DNA of 64,000 nt from Arenibacter palladensis (GTDB taxonomy: Bacteria > Bacteroidota > Bacteroidia > Flavobacteriales > Flavobacteriaceae). How positions within the stretch are numbered: the first letter of the stretch is position 1; each line of letters begins with the position of its first letter. Positions 28,961-37,788 of the stretch are shown piece after piece. The notes beneath the pieces are model-generated. The model saw only the letters and a program-made list of their open reading frames with translations, did no database searches and had not been told where the DNA came from. The position numbers were made by a program, and so were the translations under genes. The DNA is taken from positions 437,795-501,794 of the forward strand of contig NZ_FQUX01000002.1 in NCBI RefSeq assembly GCF_900129275.1, in the 5' to 3' direction.

Positions 28961-29459
28961 CCATCAATACTTCTAAGGCCGCCTTGTAATTGGGTTCTTC
29001 AACAGTTTCCGCAACCTGTTCCGTATAAACAACCTTGCCTTCCTCGTCCAATACAACCACTGCTCTGGAATGTAGGGATTTTAAGGGTCCGTCCACAAAC
29101 TCCAAACCGAAGGCCTTTCCAAAATTCCCGTCCCTAAAATCGGACAACATTTCTACATTTTCCAATCCTTCAGCCCCGCAAAAACGAGCTTGGGCAAATG
29201 GAAGATCTTTGGAAACACATAAGACCTTGGTGTTTTCCAATTGGGCAGCTTCCTTATTAAACTGCCTAACAGATTGGGCACATGTGCCCGTGTCTACACT
29301 AGGAAAAATATTTAAAACCACTTTAGAACCTTTGTAATCGTCCAACTGTATATTGGACAAATCTCCCTTGGTCAATGAAAATCCAGGGGATTTACTACCA
29401 GGTTTAGGTAATGTCCCTATAGTGTTTAAGGGGATTCCTTTAAGCGTTACTGTAGCCAT
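28953..29459 (-). CDS. tpx: Thiol peroxidase Tpx
   Basis: A 168-residue atypical 2-Cys peroxiredoxin. Peroxidatic C60 lies in SVDTGTCAQSVRQF and resolving C94 in ARFCGAEGLE, the spacing expected of Tpx. It reduces lipid and other hydroperoxides using thioredoxin. It overlaps dgkA by 8 bases. Within 1.5 kb lie a 2-Cys peroxiredoxin and a thioredoxin in the same direction, so this is a peroxide-defence cluster. Confidence 0.95.
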   Translation of the reverse strand: MATVTLKGIPLNTIGTLPKPGSKSPGFSLTKGDLSNIQLDDYKGSKVVLNIFPSVDTGTCAQSVRQFNKEAAQLENTKVLCVSKDLPFAQARFCGAEGLENVEMLSDFRDGNFGKAFGLEFVDGPLKSLHSRAVVVLDEEGKVVYTEQVAETVEEPNYKAALEVLMDA

Positions 29460-29645
29460 GATTGTATTTTTAAATTTTGCGTGAAAATAAAAAATATATG
29501 CTTGATAAATAAGGAATAATTGATAAAAAACAGGGACGGGCTTAGACTTAATTATGCCAGTCTATAATTACAAATACCTCTATCCCATGTAACAAACATA
29601 AGGATAAAGGTATCTGCTATTACTGGCAGGTAGATGCTTTTTCAA

Positions 29646-29903
29646 TTACTTGTCTATAGAGCCCACCACCCTTTGCATAAATTCGTTCAAGGCCTCTTTC
29701 TGGGGCTTACCTTCCTTAATGGATTTTTGAACCTCCAAGGCTCCGTATAAATTGGAAATCAGTTCACCAATAACATCCAATTCCTCATCTTTTAATGAAG
29801 ACACTTCGGTAATGGACTCCAAGGTTTCTATGGTTTCCAATACATAATCCTCATCATTTTCAGCTATAAAGCTCGTAAGGTGTTTAATTACTGGTAATTT
29901 CAC
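29646..29903 (-). CDS. DUF6952-like small protein
   Basis: An 85-residue acidic, all-helical cytosolic protein (IAENDEDYVLETIETLESI, then LISNLYGALEVQKSIKEG). It resembles the DUF6952 family of Bacteroidota, which has no known function. It overlaps the thioredoxin gene by 20 bases, so the two are translated together. The pairing suggests a helper role in the thioredoxin/peroxiredoxin system, which is inference. Between it and tpx, 29574-29585 and 29602-29613 form an 11/12 inverted repeat that may be a weak terminator. Confidence 0.7.
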   Translation of the reverse strand: MKLPVIKHLTSFIAENDEDYVLETIETLESITEVSSLKDEELDVIGELISNLYGALEVQKSIKEGKPQKEALNEFMQRVVGSIDK

Positions 29904-30198
29904 TGATCAATTCTTTTAAAACTTCATACTTATTGGTCTGAACCTGATTCTTGAATTCACCATCGCTAAAAATGGCAAAAGTGGGAAGGTTGTCCACGTT
30001 CGCCAGCTTTCTGGATTCAGGAAATTTCTCTGCATCTGCAAGAACAAAGGTAATATCCTCATTAATGGATGCCTCTTTTTTAAATTTGGGCTTCATTATC
30101 CTACAGTTGCCACACCAGGTAGCCGAATATTGAACAACCACATTCTTATTTTGATCAATAATCTCTTTCAGATTATCATTTTCCAATTCAACTATCAT
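29884..30198 (-). CDS. Thioredoxin family protein with CGNC active site
   Basis: A 104-residue thioredoxin fold with no signal peptide. The active site is C29-G-N-C32 (ATWCGNCRIMKPKF) instead of the common CGPC, and the cis-proline region is VDNLPTFAIF. CGNC may shift the redox potential. It lies 75 bases after the peroxiredoxin gene, with a terminator hairpin between, and overlaps the DUF6952 gene. It probably recycles the adjacent peroxiredoxin. Confidence 0.9.
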   Translation of the reverse strand: MIVELENDNLKEIIDQNKNVVVQYSATWCGNCRIMKPKFKKEASINEDITFVLADAEKFPESRKLANVDNLPTFAIFSDGEFKNQVQTNKYEVLKELISEITSN

Positions 30199-30219
30199 AT
30201 ATTCTAAATTTAATTTTAT

Positions 30220-30256
30220 AAAAAAGGAGTCAGTGCTTCATGGCATTTGACTCCTT
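30220..30256 (-). terminator. Terminator after peroxiredoxin gene
   Basis: Perfect 9-bp stem AAGGAGTCA (30225-30233) and TGACTCCTT (30248-30256). On the minus strand it is followed by a T run (30224-30220). Confidence 0.85.
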
Positions 30257-30273
30257 ATATTTAATTCTTGAAT

Positions 30274-30918
30274 TTAGTTTGCGTGTGCGGACAAATAATT
30301 GGCTACGCCATTTCTATCTGCCGTCATAGCGTCTTTACCTTCTTCCCAGTTGGCAGGACAAACTTCTCCTTTTTGCTGAACATGGGTATAAGCATCGATC
30401 AAACGCAGATACTCATTTACATTCCTACCCAAAGGCATATGGTTTATTCCTTCATGGAATACGGTACCTTCCTCATCTATTAAATAAGTGGCTCTGTAAG
30501 TTACATTGTCACCATCTACCATAACAACCCCTGTTTCCTCATTGTACTGCTCATTGGTGATATCCAATATGCCCAAAGTAGAGGCCAAGTTTCTGTTGCT
30601 ATCCGCAAGAATAGGGTAGGTAACCCCTTCAATTCCTCCGTTATCCTTTGCTGTGTTCAACCAAGCAAAATGAACTTCGGCAGTGTCACAAGAAGCTCCG
30701 ATTACCAATGTGTTTCTTTTTTCAAATTCACCCAAAGCAGCTTGAAAAGCATGTAGTTCCGTTGGACAAACAAAAGTGAAATCTTTTGGGTACCAAAATA
30801 GGATAACCTTCTTATTATTTTTTTGAGCTTCCTCCAATACATTCAATTTGAAAGTATCGCCTAAATCATTCATTGCATTAACGCTAAGATTTGGAAATTT
30901 TTTACCTACTAAAGTCAT
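30274..30918 (-). CDS. Typical 2-Cys peroxiredoxin (AhpC/Prx1 type)
   Basis: A 214-residue peroxiredoxin. Peroxidatic C51 lies in DFTFVCPTELHAF and resolving C187 in GEVCPANWEEGK. It reduces hydrogen peroxide and organic peroxides in the cytosol, with electrons from thioredoxin or AhpF. No ahpF is present here, but a CGNC thioredoxin is the next gene. The region upstream carries an imperfectly symmetrical box at 30947-30962 that may bind a redox regulator. Confidence 0.96.
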   Translation of the reverse strand: MTLVGKKFPNLSVNAMNDLGDTFKLNVLEEAQKNNKKVILFWYPKDFTFVCPTELHAFQAALGEFEKRNTLVIGASCDTAEVHFAWLNTAKDNGGIEGVTYPILADSNRNLASTLGILDITNEQYNEETGVVMVDGDNVTYRATYLIDEEGTVFHEGINHMPLGRNVNEYLRLIDAYTHVQQKGEVCPANWEEGKDAMTADRNGVANYLSAHAN

Positions 30919-30946
30919 ATTTATAAAATTTATACAATTAATTTCT

Positions 30947-30962
30947 GATGTAAAATTACATC
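30947..30962 (-). promoter_or_regulatory. Palindromic box before the peroxiredoxin gene
   Basis: GATGTAA-AA-TTACATC, 7-bp perfect arms, 29-44 bases upstream of the start. It is a candidate operator; no regulator can be named. Confidence 0.35.
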
Positions 30963-31029
30963 TTATTAAAGGGGTTTATGATAATATGGATTTAAAAAAC
31001 TTATGCCAATATAACAATTGTATATACCT

Positions 31030-31107
31030 ATGCCGATTATAGATTTTACTTGTGAAATTGAAAAAATACACGCCTTAAATTTTCCAATTTCACAATACAA
31101 ACGGCAT
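31030..31107. repeat. Nested inverted repeat between NhaC and peroxiredoxin genes
   Basis: TTGTGAAATTG (31050-31060) and CAATTTCACAA (31085-31095) form a perfect 11-bp inverted repeat with a 24-base spacer. ATGCCG (31030-31035) and CGGCAT (31102-31107) extend the symmetry. There is no T run on either side. The rest of the 30919-31280 gap shows no gene. Confidence 0.45.
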
Positions 31108-31280
31108 AAAAATACCAAGTTGGTTTTTAGCTAAAATAGTGGATCTAAAAAATAATGTGATTTCTTAAAAAAATAACCCATTGGATAGGTAAGGAAAGGT
31201 ATATAAGCCAGTTATTTGACAAAAGCCAACCTATTTTTCCGCATTGGAGAATTCCGATAAAAAATATGAGCTGAAGTTTA

Positions 31281-32756
31281 TTACCCGGCTATCTTTGATG
31301 TCTTTAGCTGTCTAATCTTTATGTGCAAGGCCGCAAAGAAAAGTGTCGTAAATGGACTTAACCAATTGAATATGGCGTATACAAAATATTCCGCTACACC
31401 AACTCCCAATACGCCCGACTGATAAGCCCCACAGGTATTCCAAGGAATCAAAACCGAAGTTACCGTTCCTGAATCTTCCAATGTCCTACTCAAATTTTCC
31501 GGGGCCAAGCCCTTATCTTGAAAGGCCTTTTTAAACATTTTTCCCGGGATTACAATTGCCAAGTACTGATCACTGGCTATAGCATTTAGCCCTATACAGC
31601 TCATTACGGTACTGGCAAACAAACCAAATACGGAACTTGCAATGGACAATAACGATTTTGTAATGCGGGCCAAGGCTCCAATGCCATCCATAATACCACC
31701 AAACACCATAGCGCAGCATATAAGCAATATGGTCCATATCATACCTTTCATGCCTCCGGCACTGAACAGGTCGTTCAACTTTTCGTTTTCCGTAACTATA
31801 GCGGTATCGGTAAAAATTGAGTTAAAAATTGCCGTGACATTGGAATCCGATAAGGTCTTTAATACCTCTGTCTGAAAAAACAAGGCAAATACCCCTGCCA
31901 AGGCTACCCCGGAACCAAGGGCTATCAATGGTTTGGTTTTAAAAAGTATTAGCGCAATGACCACCCCGGGCACAATAAACAAATACGGATTTATATTAAA
32001 AGTATCGTTGATAGTGACCAAGAGTGCACTAACATCCGCACTCCCTGAAGTCTCTATGTTAAAACTAATGATGGTAAAGATCCCTAAAGTGATCAAAATG
32101 GTAGGAACAGTGGTAATGGTCATATACTTTATATGGGTAAACAAATCTGTCCCCGCCATGGCCGGAGCCAAGTTGGTCGTATCGCTTAAAGGGGACATTT
32201 TATCTCCAAAATAAGCGCCGGAAATTACAGCACCGGCAATCATACCTGGATAAATGCCCAAGGCCGTCCCTATACCAACAAGTGCAATTCCTACGGTGGC
32301 GGAGGTAGTCCATGAGCTACCTGTAGCCACAGAAATAATTGCGGCTATTACAACCGACGCCGGTAAAAAAATGGAGGGATTCAAAACTTGCAGGCCATAA
32401 TAGACCATGGCGGGGATAACACCGCTCACCAACCAAGTACCCGCCAAGGCCCCCACCAAAAACAAAATCATTATTGGAACAAGAACACTTTTTAGATTCT
32501 CCAAGACTTCGAGTGCCATAGTTTTTATGGTAGTCTTATTAAAGAGCCCAACAATAGCACTAATGGCACCTCCCAATAACAAAATAATCTGATTGGAATA
32601 TTCCCCAAACCACTCTCCGTCCGCATAGAAGATATTATAGGCCAACATCATCATCAAAAGGACTACCGGGATAAGGGCTTCCCAGAGATTTAATTCCTTG
32701 TTTTCTACAATATGTTCATTTTCGGGTCCAGCGGGGTTGGTACTCAGGTTCTGCAT
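31281..32756 (-). CDS. nhaC: NhaC family Na+/H+ antiporter
   Basis: A 491-residue integral membrane protein with about 11-12 helices. The family signature around ATGSSWTTSATVGIALVGIG (residues about 145-165) and AGAVISGAYFGDKMSPLSDTTNLAP (about 175-200) is present, as is LIPWNTCGAYQSGVLGV near the C-terminus. It exchanges sodium for protons, and some relatives swap malate and lactate. Sodium export fits a marine organism. It is transcribed alone, 62 bases downstream of the lyase gene. Confidence 0.92.
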   Translation of the reverse strand: MQNLSTNPAGPENEHIVENKELNLWEALIPVVLLMMMLAYNIFYADGEWFGEYSNQIILLLGGAISAIVGLFNKTTIKTMALEVLENLKSVLVPIMILFLVGALAGTWLVSGVIPAMVYYGLQVLNPSIFLPASVVIAAIISVATGSSWTTSATVGIALVGIGTALGIYPGMIAGAVISGAYFGDKMSPLSDTTNLAPAMAGTDLFTHIKYMTITTVPTILITLGIFTIISFNIETSGSADVSALLVTINDTFNINPYLFIVPGVVIALILFKTKPLIALGSGVALAGVFALFFQTEVLKTLSDSNVTAIFNSIFTDTAIVTENEKLNDLFSAGGMKGMIWTILLICCAMVFGGIMDGIGALARITKSLLSIASSVFGLFASTVMSCIGLNAIASDQYLAIVIPGKMFKKAFQDKGLAPENLSRTLEDSGTVTSVLIPWNTCGAYQSGVLGVGVAEYFVYAIFNWLSPFTTLFFAALHIKIRQLKTSKIAG

Positions 32757-32817
32757 TTAGAAGCTATTAGTTTCTTCGTAATATTACGATTTTGATAACT
32801 CTTCTGCAAACCCAATT

Positions 32818-34038
32818 TTACACCTTTACGCTTTCAGGCCTTAAAATATCCAATTGGATCAAGCAGTCCTTCATGGCCGTATAGGTTCTATCTATATGGT
32901 CATCCAAGCCTATTGAAAATCTAATCAAACCATCGGTGAGTCCCATCTGCAACTGCTCTTCCAACGGAATTTCCGAAGAGGTAGATGTTCCCGGAGCACT
33001 AAATAAGGTTTTATAAAAGCCCAAACTAACCGCTAAATAGCCCAAATGTTTCTTTTGCATTAACTCCATCAAGGCATTGGCCTTCTCCAGAGACCCCACA
33101 TCCAAAGTCATTAGCCCACCAAAACCATATTCCATATTGTATTGTTTTTTCATCACCTTGTGGCCCGCATGCGATTTTAATCCAGGATATACTACCCGCA
33201 ATCCGTCCTTTTCAAAATTTTTGGCCAGGTACATCGCGTTTTCGCTATGTTTCTTCATCCTTATATGTAGTGTCCTCATATTCTTCAATATGGAAGATGC
33301 CCTTAAACTATCCAAAGTACTGCCCAATAACATACCAGCTCCGTTATTTACATCCTTGAGGCCCAAACAAAAATCTTTAGTCCCACAAACCACCCCGGCC
33401 ACGCAATCACTGGTGCCGTTTATAAATTTTGTTAAACTATGGATAACAATATCGGCTCCTAATTTCGCCGGGGAGATGGAAAGGGGCGAAAAAGTGTTGT
33501 CGACCACCAAGGGGATGTTATTTTTTTTAGCAAGTTTGGAAAGTGTCTCTATATCGGCCACTTCCAATAATGGATTACTGACCGACTCACAATAGAGCAT
33601 TTTAGTTTTTGGGGTTATGGCCATAGCCACGGCGTCCAAATTAGTGGTGTCCACAAAGGAAATCCCAATATTGAATTTCTTTAAAAAATTCTTCATGAGT
33701 GCGTAAGTACCTCCATAGATGGTCCTACTACTAACAATATGGTCGCCAGCATTGCACAACTGTAAAATTACGGCGCTTATTGCTCCCATACCGCTTGCTG
33801 TAACATTGGCGGTTTCCGTTCCTTCCAAAGCGGCCAGGGCTTCTCCCAAATAAAGATTGGAAGGGGAGGAGTGTCTACTGTAAAGATAGCAGCCTTCGGT
33901 ATTACCTTCAAAAGTATCGAACATGGTTTTTGCCGATAAAAAAGTATAGGTAGAGGAGTCCGATATGGAGGGATTAACACCCCCATATTCTCCAAAATAT
34001 TGTAAATCCTGTAAATTATCAGCTGCTTTAAAGTCCAT
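32818..34038 (-). CDS. Methionine gamma-lyase-like trans-sulfuration PLP enzyme
   Basis: A 406-residue Cys/Met-metabolism PLP enzyme. Key pieces are YSRHSSPSNLYLGEALAALEG (52-72), ASGMGAISAV (81-90), the VVDNTFSPLSISP cofactor-Asp region (178-190) and Schiff-base K204 in HSLTKFINGTSD. Methionine gamma-lyase, cystathionine gamma-lyase/synthase and O-acetylhomoserine sulfhydrylase share this fold. The start has the usual family look but not the CGY motif of classical MGL, so the exact activity is open. It is divergent from an Lrp/AsnC regulator with 156 bp between, the classic arrangement for an amino-acid-responsive catabolic gene. Confidence 0.88.
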   Translation of the reverse strand: MDFKAADNLQDLQYFGEYGGVNPSISDSSTYTFLSAKTMFDTFEGNTEGCYLYSRHSSPSNLYLGEALAALEGTETANVTASGMGAISAVILQLCNAGDHIVSSRTIYGGTYALMKNFLKKFNIGISFVDTTNLDAVAMAITPKTKMLYCESVSNPLLEVADIETLSKLAKKNNIPLVVDNTFSPLSISPAKLGADIVIHSLTKFINGTSDCVAGVVCGTKDFCLGLKDVNNGAGMLLGSTLDSLRASSILKNMRTLHIRMKKHSENAMYLAKNFEKDGLRVVYPGLKSHAGHKVMKKQYNMEYGFGGLMTLDVGSLEKANALMELMQKKHLGYLAVSLGFYKTLFSAPGTSTSSEIPLEEQLQMGLTDGLIRFSIGLDDHIDRTYTAMKDCLIQLDILRPESVKV

Positions 34039-34115
34039 AATATCATATTTAATTTACTATAAAATTAAAGTTATTACAACATTAAATCAACAATAATCAA
34101 TAATATTAGATTATA

Positions 34116-34143
34116 AAACTATATTTTTACATATATATAGTTT
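34116..34143. promoter_or_regulatory. Inverted repeat between divergent lyase and Lrp genes
   Basis: AAACTATAT (34116-34124), 10 bases, ATATAGTTT (34135-34143): a perfect 9-bp arm pair in the shared promoter region. It is a plausible Lrp/AsnC operator serving both genes. Confidence 0.45.
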
Positions 34144-34194
34144 ATTTTTATATCAGTTAACCGATTTAAGGTAGACTATAGAAAATATGTCAGT

Positions 34195-34653
34195 ATGAAG
34201 TTTGATGAAATCGACATTAAATTGTTGGGACTGTTACAAAATGACAGTAAAAGGACTACCAAGGAATATGCCCTGCAGCTAAATCTGTCCGTCACCGCAG
34301 TGTACGAGCGTATAAAAAGGCTGGAAAAACTGGGTGTAATAACCAATTATGTGGCCTTGGTAGACAAAAAGAAGGTAAACAAAGCCTTTACGGTATTGTG
34401 CCATGTTAAATTGGTACAACATATTAAGGAGTATGTACTCCAATTTGAACGGGAGGTACTTAAATTAAATGAGGTTGCGGAATGTTATCATACCAGTGGA
34501 GATTATGATTATATCCTTAAAATATATGTGGCGGACATGGAGGAGTATAGGGAGTTCATGATTACCAAACTTACCGCCATAAACCACATTGGAAGTACCC
34601 AAAGCTCCTTTGTCATCAATGAAGTAAAAAGTACCACGGAAGTATTTATTTAA
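34195..34653 (+). CDS. Lrp/AsnC family transcriptional regulator
   Basis: A 152-residue regulator. An N-terminal HTH (1-60, FDEIDIKLLGLLQNDSKRT and AVYERIKRLEKLGVI) is followed by a RAM ligand-binding domain (about 65-145, with ECYHTSGDYDYILKIYV). It binds an amino acid as a dimer or octamer. Placed head to head with the lyase gene, it probably controls that gene and itself. The N-terminus is complete and the length is normal. Confidence 0.94.
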   Translation: MKFDEIDIKLLGLLQNDSKRTTKEYALQLNLSVTAVYERIKRLEKLGVITNYVALVDKKKVNKAFTVLCHVKLVQHIKEYVLQFEREVLKLNEVAECYHTSGDYDYILKIYVADMEEYREFMITKLTAINHIGSTQSSFVINEVKSTTEVFI

Positions 34654-34697
34654 CAAAAACAGTCCATAATACGTTAATATCCCATCTAATATGAATG

Positions 34698-34727
34698 TTG
34701 CCCAACAATAAAACATTCGTATTTTTG
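34698..34727 (+). promoter_or_regulatory. Candidate Bacteroidota promoter of lpd
   Basis: TTG (34698-34700), 19 bases, then TATTTTTG (34720-34727), matching the TTTG / TAnnTTTG pattern. It lies 43 bases before the lpd start. Confidence 0.5.
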
Positions 34728-34769
34728 TATTCACATTAATGAAACTAATCTTTTCAATACAATAATAAT

Positions 34770-36176
34770 ATGACCCAATACGATGTAGCCATTATAGGCT
34801 CAGGTCCTGGTGGATATGTTGCAGCAATCCGTTGTGCCCAGTTAGGAATGAAGACTGCGATAATAGAAAAATATTCAACTTTGGGCGGCACATGCCTTAA
34901 TGTAGGATGTATTCCTTCCAAAGCTTTACTGGACTCATCCCACCATTACGAGGATGCAGTAAAGCATTTTGAAGATCACGGAATTGAAATTCCTGGGGAA
35001 ATCAAGATCAACCTGGAGAAAATGATCGGTAGGAAACAAGCAGTGGTAGATCAGACCTGCGCAGGGGTAAAGTTCCTTATGGACAAGAACAAAATTGAGG
35101 TTTATGAAGGTGTAGGGAGTTTTAAGGATGCGACCCACATCAATATAAAAAAGAACGATGGCAAAACAGAGACCATTGAGGCAAAAAACATAATTATTGC
35201 TACGGGATCCAAGCCATCCACCTTGCCGTTTATCAAATTGGATAAAGAGCGAGTTATTACTTCTACAGAAGCCCTAAAACTTAAGGAAATACCCAAACAC
35301 CTTATTGTTATTGGAGGTGGCGTAATAGGATTGGAATTGGGACAGGTCTACAAAAGATTAGGGGCAGAGGTTACGGTAATCGAATATATGGACCGTATTA
35401 TTCCTGGAATGGATGGGGCACTTTCAAAAGAATTGTTGAAAGTAATGAAGAAGCAAAAGGTAAAATTTAATCTATCGCATAAAGTTAAGTCGGTAGAGGT
35501 CAAAGGCAAGGAAGTAATTGTTAAGGCAGAGGATAAAAAAGGGGAAGAGATAAATTTTAAAGGAGACTATTGTTTGGTTTCTGTAGGAAGAAGGCCTTAT
35601 ACCGATGGATTGAATATTGAGGCTTCCGGTGTTAAACTGGAAAAGAACGGTACCATAGCCGTAAATGAGCACTTACAGACCAATGTGCCTAACATTTATG
35701 CCCTGGGTGATGTGGTAAGGGGAGCCATGTTGGCACATAAGGCCGAAGAGGAAGGAACTTTCGTAGCCGAAATATTGGCGGGACAAAAACCACATATAGA
35801 CTATAACCTAATTCCAGGTGTAGTATATACCTGGCCTGAAGTTGCAGCGGTAGGAAAAACCGAAGAGGAACTTAAGGAGGCCGGAGTAGCCTATAAGGTA
35901 GGTCAGTTTCCTATGCGCGCCTTGGGGCGGGCTAGGGCCAGTATGGATTTGGATGGTTTTGTCAAGATATTGGCAGATAAAGAGACCGATGAAGTTTTGG
36001 GAGTACATATGATTGGAGCAAGAATGGCCGATTTAATTGCCGAGGCGGTTACCGCAATGGAATTTAGGGCATCCGCCGAGGATATCTCCAGAATGAGCCA
36101 TGCACACCCAACCTTTGCTGAGGCTGTAAAAGAAGCTGCTTTGGCAGCAACCGATAATAGAGCCCTACATGTTTAG
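34770..36176 (+). CDS. lpdA: Dihydrolipoyl dehydrogenase
   Basis: A 468-residue flavoprotein disulfide reductase. It has the FAD motif GSGPGGYVAAIRCAQLG (10-26), redox pair C42 and C47 (GGTCLNVGCIPSK), NAD motif VIGGGVIGLELG (about 185-196), the ALGDVVRGAMLAHKA region (about 311-325) and the C-terminal SHAHPTFAEAVKEA containing the catalytic His-Glu pair. It is the E3 subunit of the 2-oxoacid dehydrogenase and glycine cleavage complexes. It is a stand-alone gene here, closed by a strong terminator. Confidence 0.97.
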   Translation: MTQYDVAIIGSGPGGYVAAIRCAQLGMKTAIIEKYSTLGGTCLNVGCIPSKALLDSSHHYEDAVKHFEDHGIEIPGEIKINLEKMIGRKQAVVDQTCAGVKFLMDKNKIEVYEGVGSFKDATHINIKKNDGKTETIEAKNIIIATGSKPSTLPFIKLDKERVITSTEALKLKEIPKHLIVIGGGVIGLELGQVYKRLGAEVTVIEYMDRIIPGMDGALSKELLKVMKKQKVKFNLSHKVKSVEVKGKEVIVKAEDKKGEEINFKGDYCLVSVGRRPYTDGLNIEASGVKLEKNGTIAVNEHLQTNVPNIYALGDVVRGAMLAHKAEEEGTFVAEILAGQKPHIDYNLIPGVVYTWPEVAAVGKTEEELKEAGVAYKVGQFPMRALGRARASMDLDGFVKILADKETDEVLGVHMIGARMADLIAEAVTAMEFRASAEDISRMSHAHPTFAEAVKEAALAATDNRALHV

Positions 36177-36193
36177 ATAACTATAACAAGTGG

Positions 36194-36240
36194 TAAAACA
36201 AGAGCCCCGTTAGTTAATGTCTAACGGGGCTCTTGTTTTA
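36194..36240. terminator. Strong bidirectional terminator between lpd and the CDGSH gene
   Basis: A perfect 20-bp stem, TAAAACAAGAGCCCCGTTAG (36194-36213) and its exact complement at 36221-36240, over a 7-base loop. T-rich ends on both strands let it stop both convergent genes. Confidence 0.93.
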
Positions 36241-36280
36241 TATTGACTCCCAAAATATGGCCCAGAGGGATAAATTGTAT

Positions 36281-36517
36281 TTACAACTTATGGGTACCGT
36301 CACAGTACGGTGGGTTTTTGGTAAGTTTACAGGTACACAAATGGGCCCTTTTATCCTCTTCAACTTCAAAAATTAATGGGGGTGTGGCATTTTCGGCCTT
36401 GTGGGAACCATCGCAAAAAGGTTGAACGCTGCTATGGCTACAAGTACACCACTTATATTTTTTATCCTTCTCCAATTCCACCGCGACCGGTGAAAATTTA
36501 TTATTCATCTCGCTCAT
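36281..36517 (-). CDS. Double CDGSH iron-sulfur protein
   Basis: A 78-residue protein with two CDGSH zinc-finger-like 2Fe-2S motifs: CTCSHSSVQPFCDGSHK (about 24-40) and CTCKLTKNPPYCDGTHK (about 61-77). Each supplies three Cys and one His as cluster ligands, so two clusters are expected. Family members act in iron-sulfur or redox handling. It is convergent with lpd and shares its terminator. Confidence 0.93.
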   Translation of the reverse strand: MSEMNNKFSPVAVELEKDKKYKWCTCSHSSVQPFCDGSHKAENATPPLIFEVEEDKRAHLCTCKLTKNPPYCDGTHKL

Positions 36518-36570
36518 CTATTTTTTTGTACGAAAATAAGCGAAACTCAATTAGTAAAAAGATAGAACAA

Positions 36571-37788
36571 CTAATTTTTTACCATTCTAAATAAGCGTAC
36601 CAAAGTTAGCTTGGATTTTAGCACGAACGCCTTTAACAAGGGCTGACCCTCCTCGTTTAACCAGGCCTCTCCCTTTTCCTGTACCAACTTAACAGCTGTA
36701 GACAATTGCAGTTTTATATAAACTTTGTTCCTTTCATATTGTAACGCCAAAATCGTAGTTGTCAGCATAAAGGTCAGAGCTCCGGGGATTACGAATGAAG
36801 GGGACAAACTGTGGTTCAAGAAATAATATAGTCCCAAACCTGTGAAACTTCCGTACAAAATAATATAATGGATAACATAGATAGATAAGGTACTTTGCCC
36901 TATCTTAAGTACGCTACTATTGCTCATAAATTTTCTAAACAATATAAATATGGCAAATACCAAGGAGACATCCCCCAGACGTATAAACAGATAATTATTA
37001 AAATAAACTTTGGAAAACACCAGCATTCCGGTCCAGTTATACAGCTTTAAAAAGAAGCCAGAGGAGTAAAACATAAGACCAAAGCCAACAATGGCAAAAC
37101 TGGCTATGGCAGCAGGGTATAAATATTTAAAATTCTTGAATCTATTGAACAGCACGGACATAAAAGCTCCAATAGAAGCATACCCGAACCATGGTATTAT
37201 TGTGAAAACCGATCCATTGGCCTTGGTAAGATAATTGGCTATCATCTCTGGCAAATAATGATGGGCGTATTGTTTATAATTGGGTTCCAGTACAAATAAA
37301 ACTAGGGTAGTGGCCAATAAAACTCCTGGGAACAAATATTTATGCCTAGAGATGGTAAGAAGATAAATACCAATAATCCCCAAAATAGAAAGACCGATAC
37401 AGTGCAGAACATCTACCAAATAAAAGGAACCATAAATCTGACCCTTTAACAATCCAAAAAAGTTCAATCTAAGCAAATAGCCTATCACCAATAACTGCAA
37501 GCCCCTTTTAATTCCTTTTTTTACCCTTGGGTTATTAAACCCAATCTCATTCCCTTTAATCAGTAAATAAGTAAAAATAAACCCGGAAACTGTAAAAAAG
37601 ACCGGTGCCGTAACTCCCCTAAAATATTTCCAAACAGAATAAACGGTATTGGAATTATCCCTAAATGCATTGTCCAGCAATCCATCCACGAAATGTCCCT
37701 GTAACATCATAAGGATGGCCCATGCCCTCATAGCATCAATAAAATACAATCTCAGGTTGTTATTCCCCATATTAACTTTTATGTACAT
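36571..37788 (-). CDS. Membrane acyltransferase of the HGSNAT/DUF1624 type
   Basis: A multi-pass membrane protein of about 405 residues. The start motif RLYFIDAMRAWAILMMLQGHFVDG, with catalytic-type His, and the following APVFFTVSGFIFTYLL resemble the heparan-alpha-glucosaminide N-acetyltransferase catalytic domain and the related acyltransferase-3 fold. About ten helices are visible. It would transfer an acyl group from a cytosolic donor to an extracytoplasmic sugar, but the substrate is unknown. The frame is open further upstream to 37854. I chose the ATG at 37788 (MYIKVN); 37770 (MGNNN) is equally possible. Confidence 0.75.
   Translation of the reverse strand: MYIKVNMGNNNLRLYFIDAMRAWAILMMLQGHFVDGLLDNAFRDNSNTVYSVWKYFRGVTAPVFFTVSGFIFTYLLIKGNEIGFNNPRVKKGIKRGLQLLVIGYLLRLNFFGLLKGQIYGSFYLVDVLHCIGLSILGIIGIYLLTISRHKYLFPGVLLATTLVLFVLEPNYKQYAHHYLPEMIANYLTKANGSVFTIIPWFGYASIGAFMSVLFNRFKNFKYLYPAAIASFAIVGFGLMFYSSGFFLKLYNWTGMLVFSKVYFNNYLFIRLGDVSLVFAIFILFRKFMSNSSVLKIGQSTLSIYVIHYIILYGSFTGLGLYYFLNHSLSPSFVIPGALTFMLTTTILALQYERNKVYIKLQLSTAVKLVQEKGEAWLNEEGQPLLKAFVLKSKLTLVRLFRMVKN

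Noticed and set aside
33077-33595. 172-residue plus-strand ORF
   Set aside because: It lies opposite the PLP lyase, whose motifs are continuous; it is a shadow frame.
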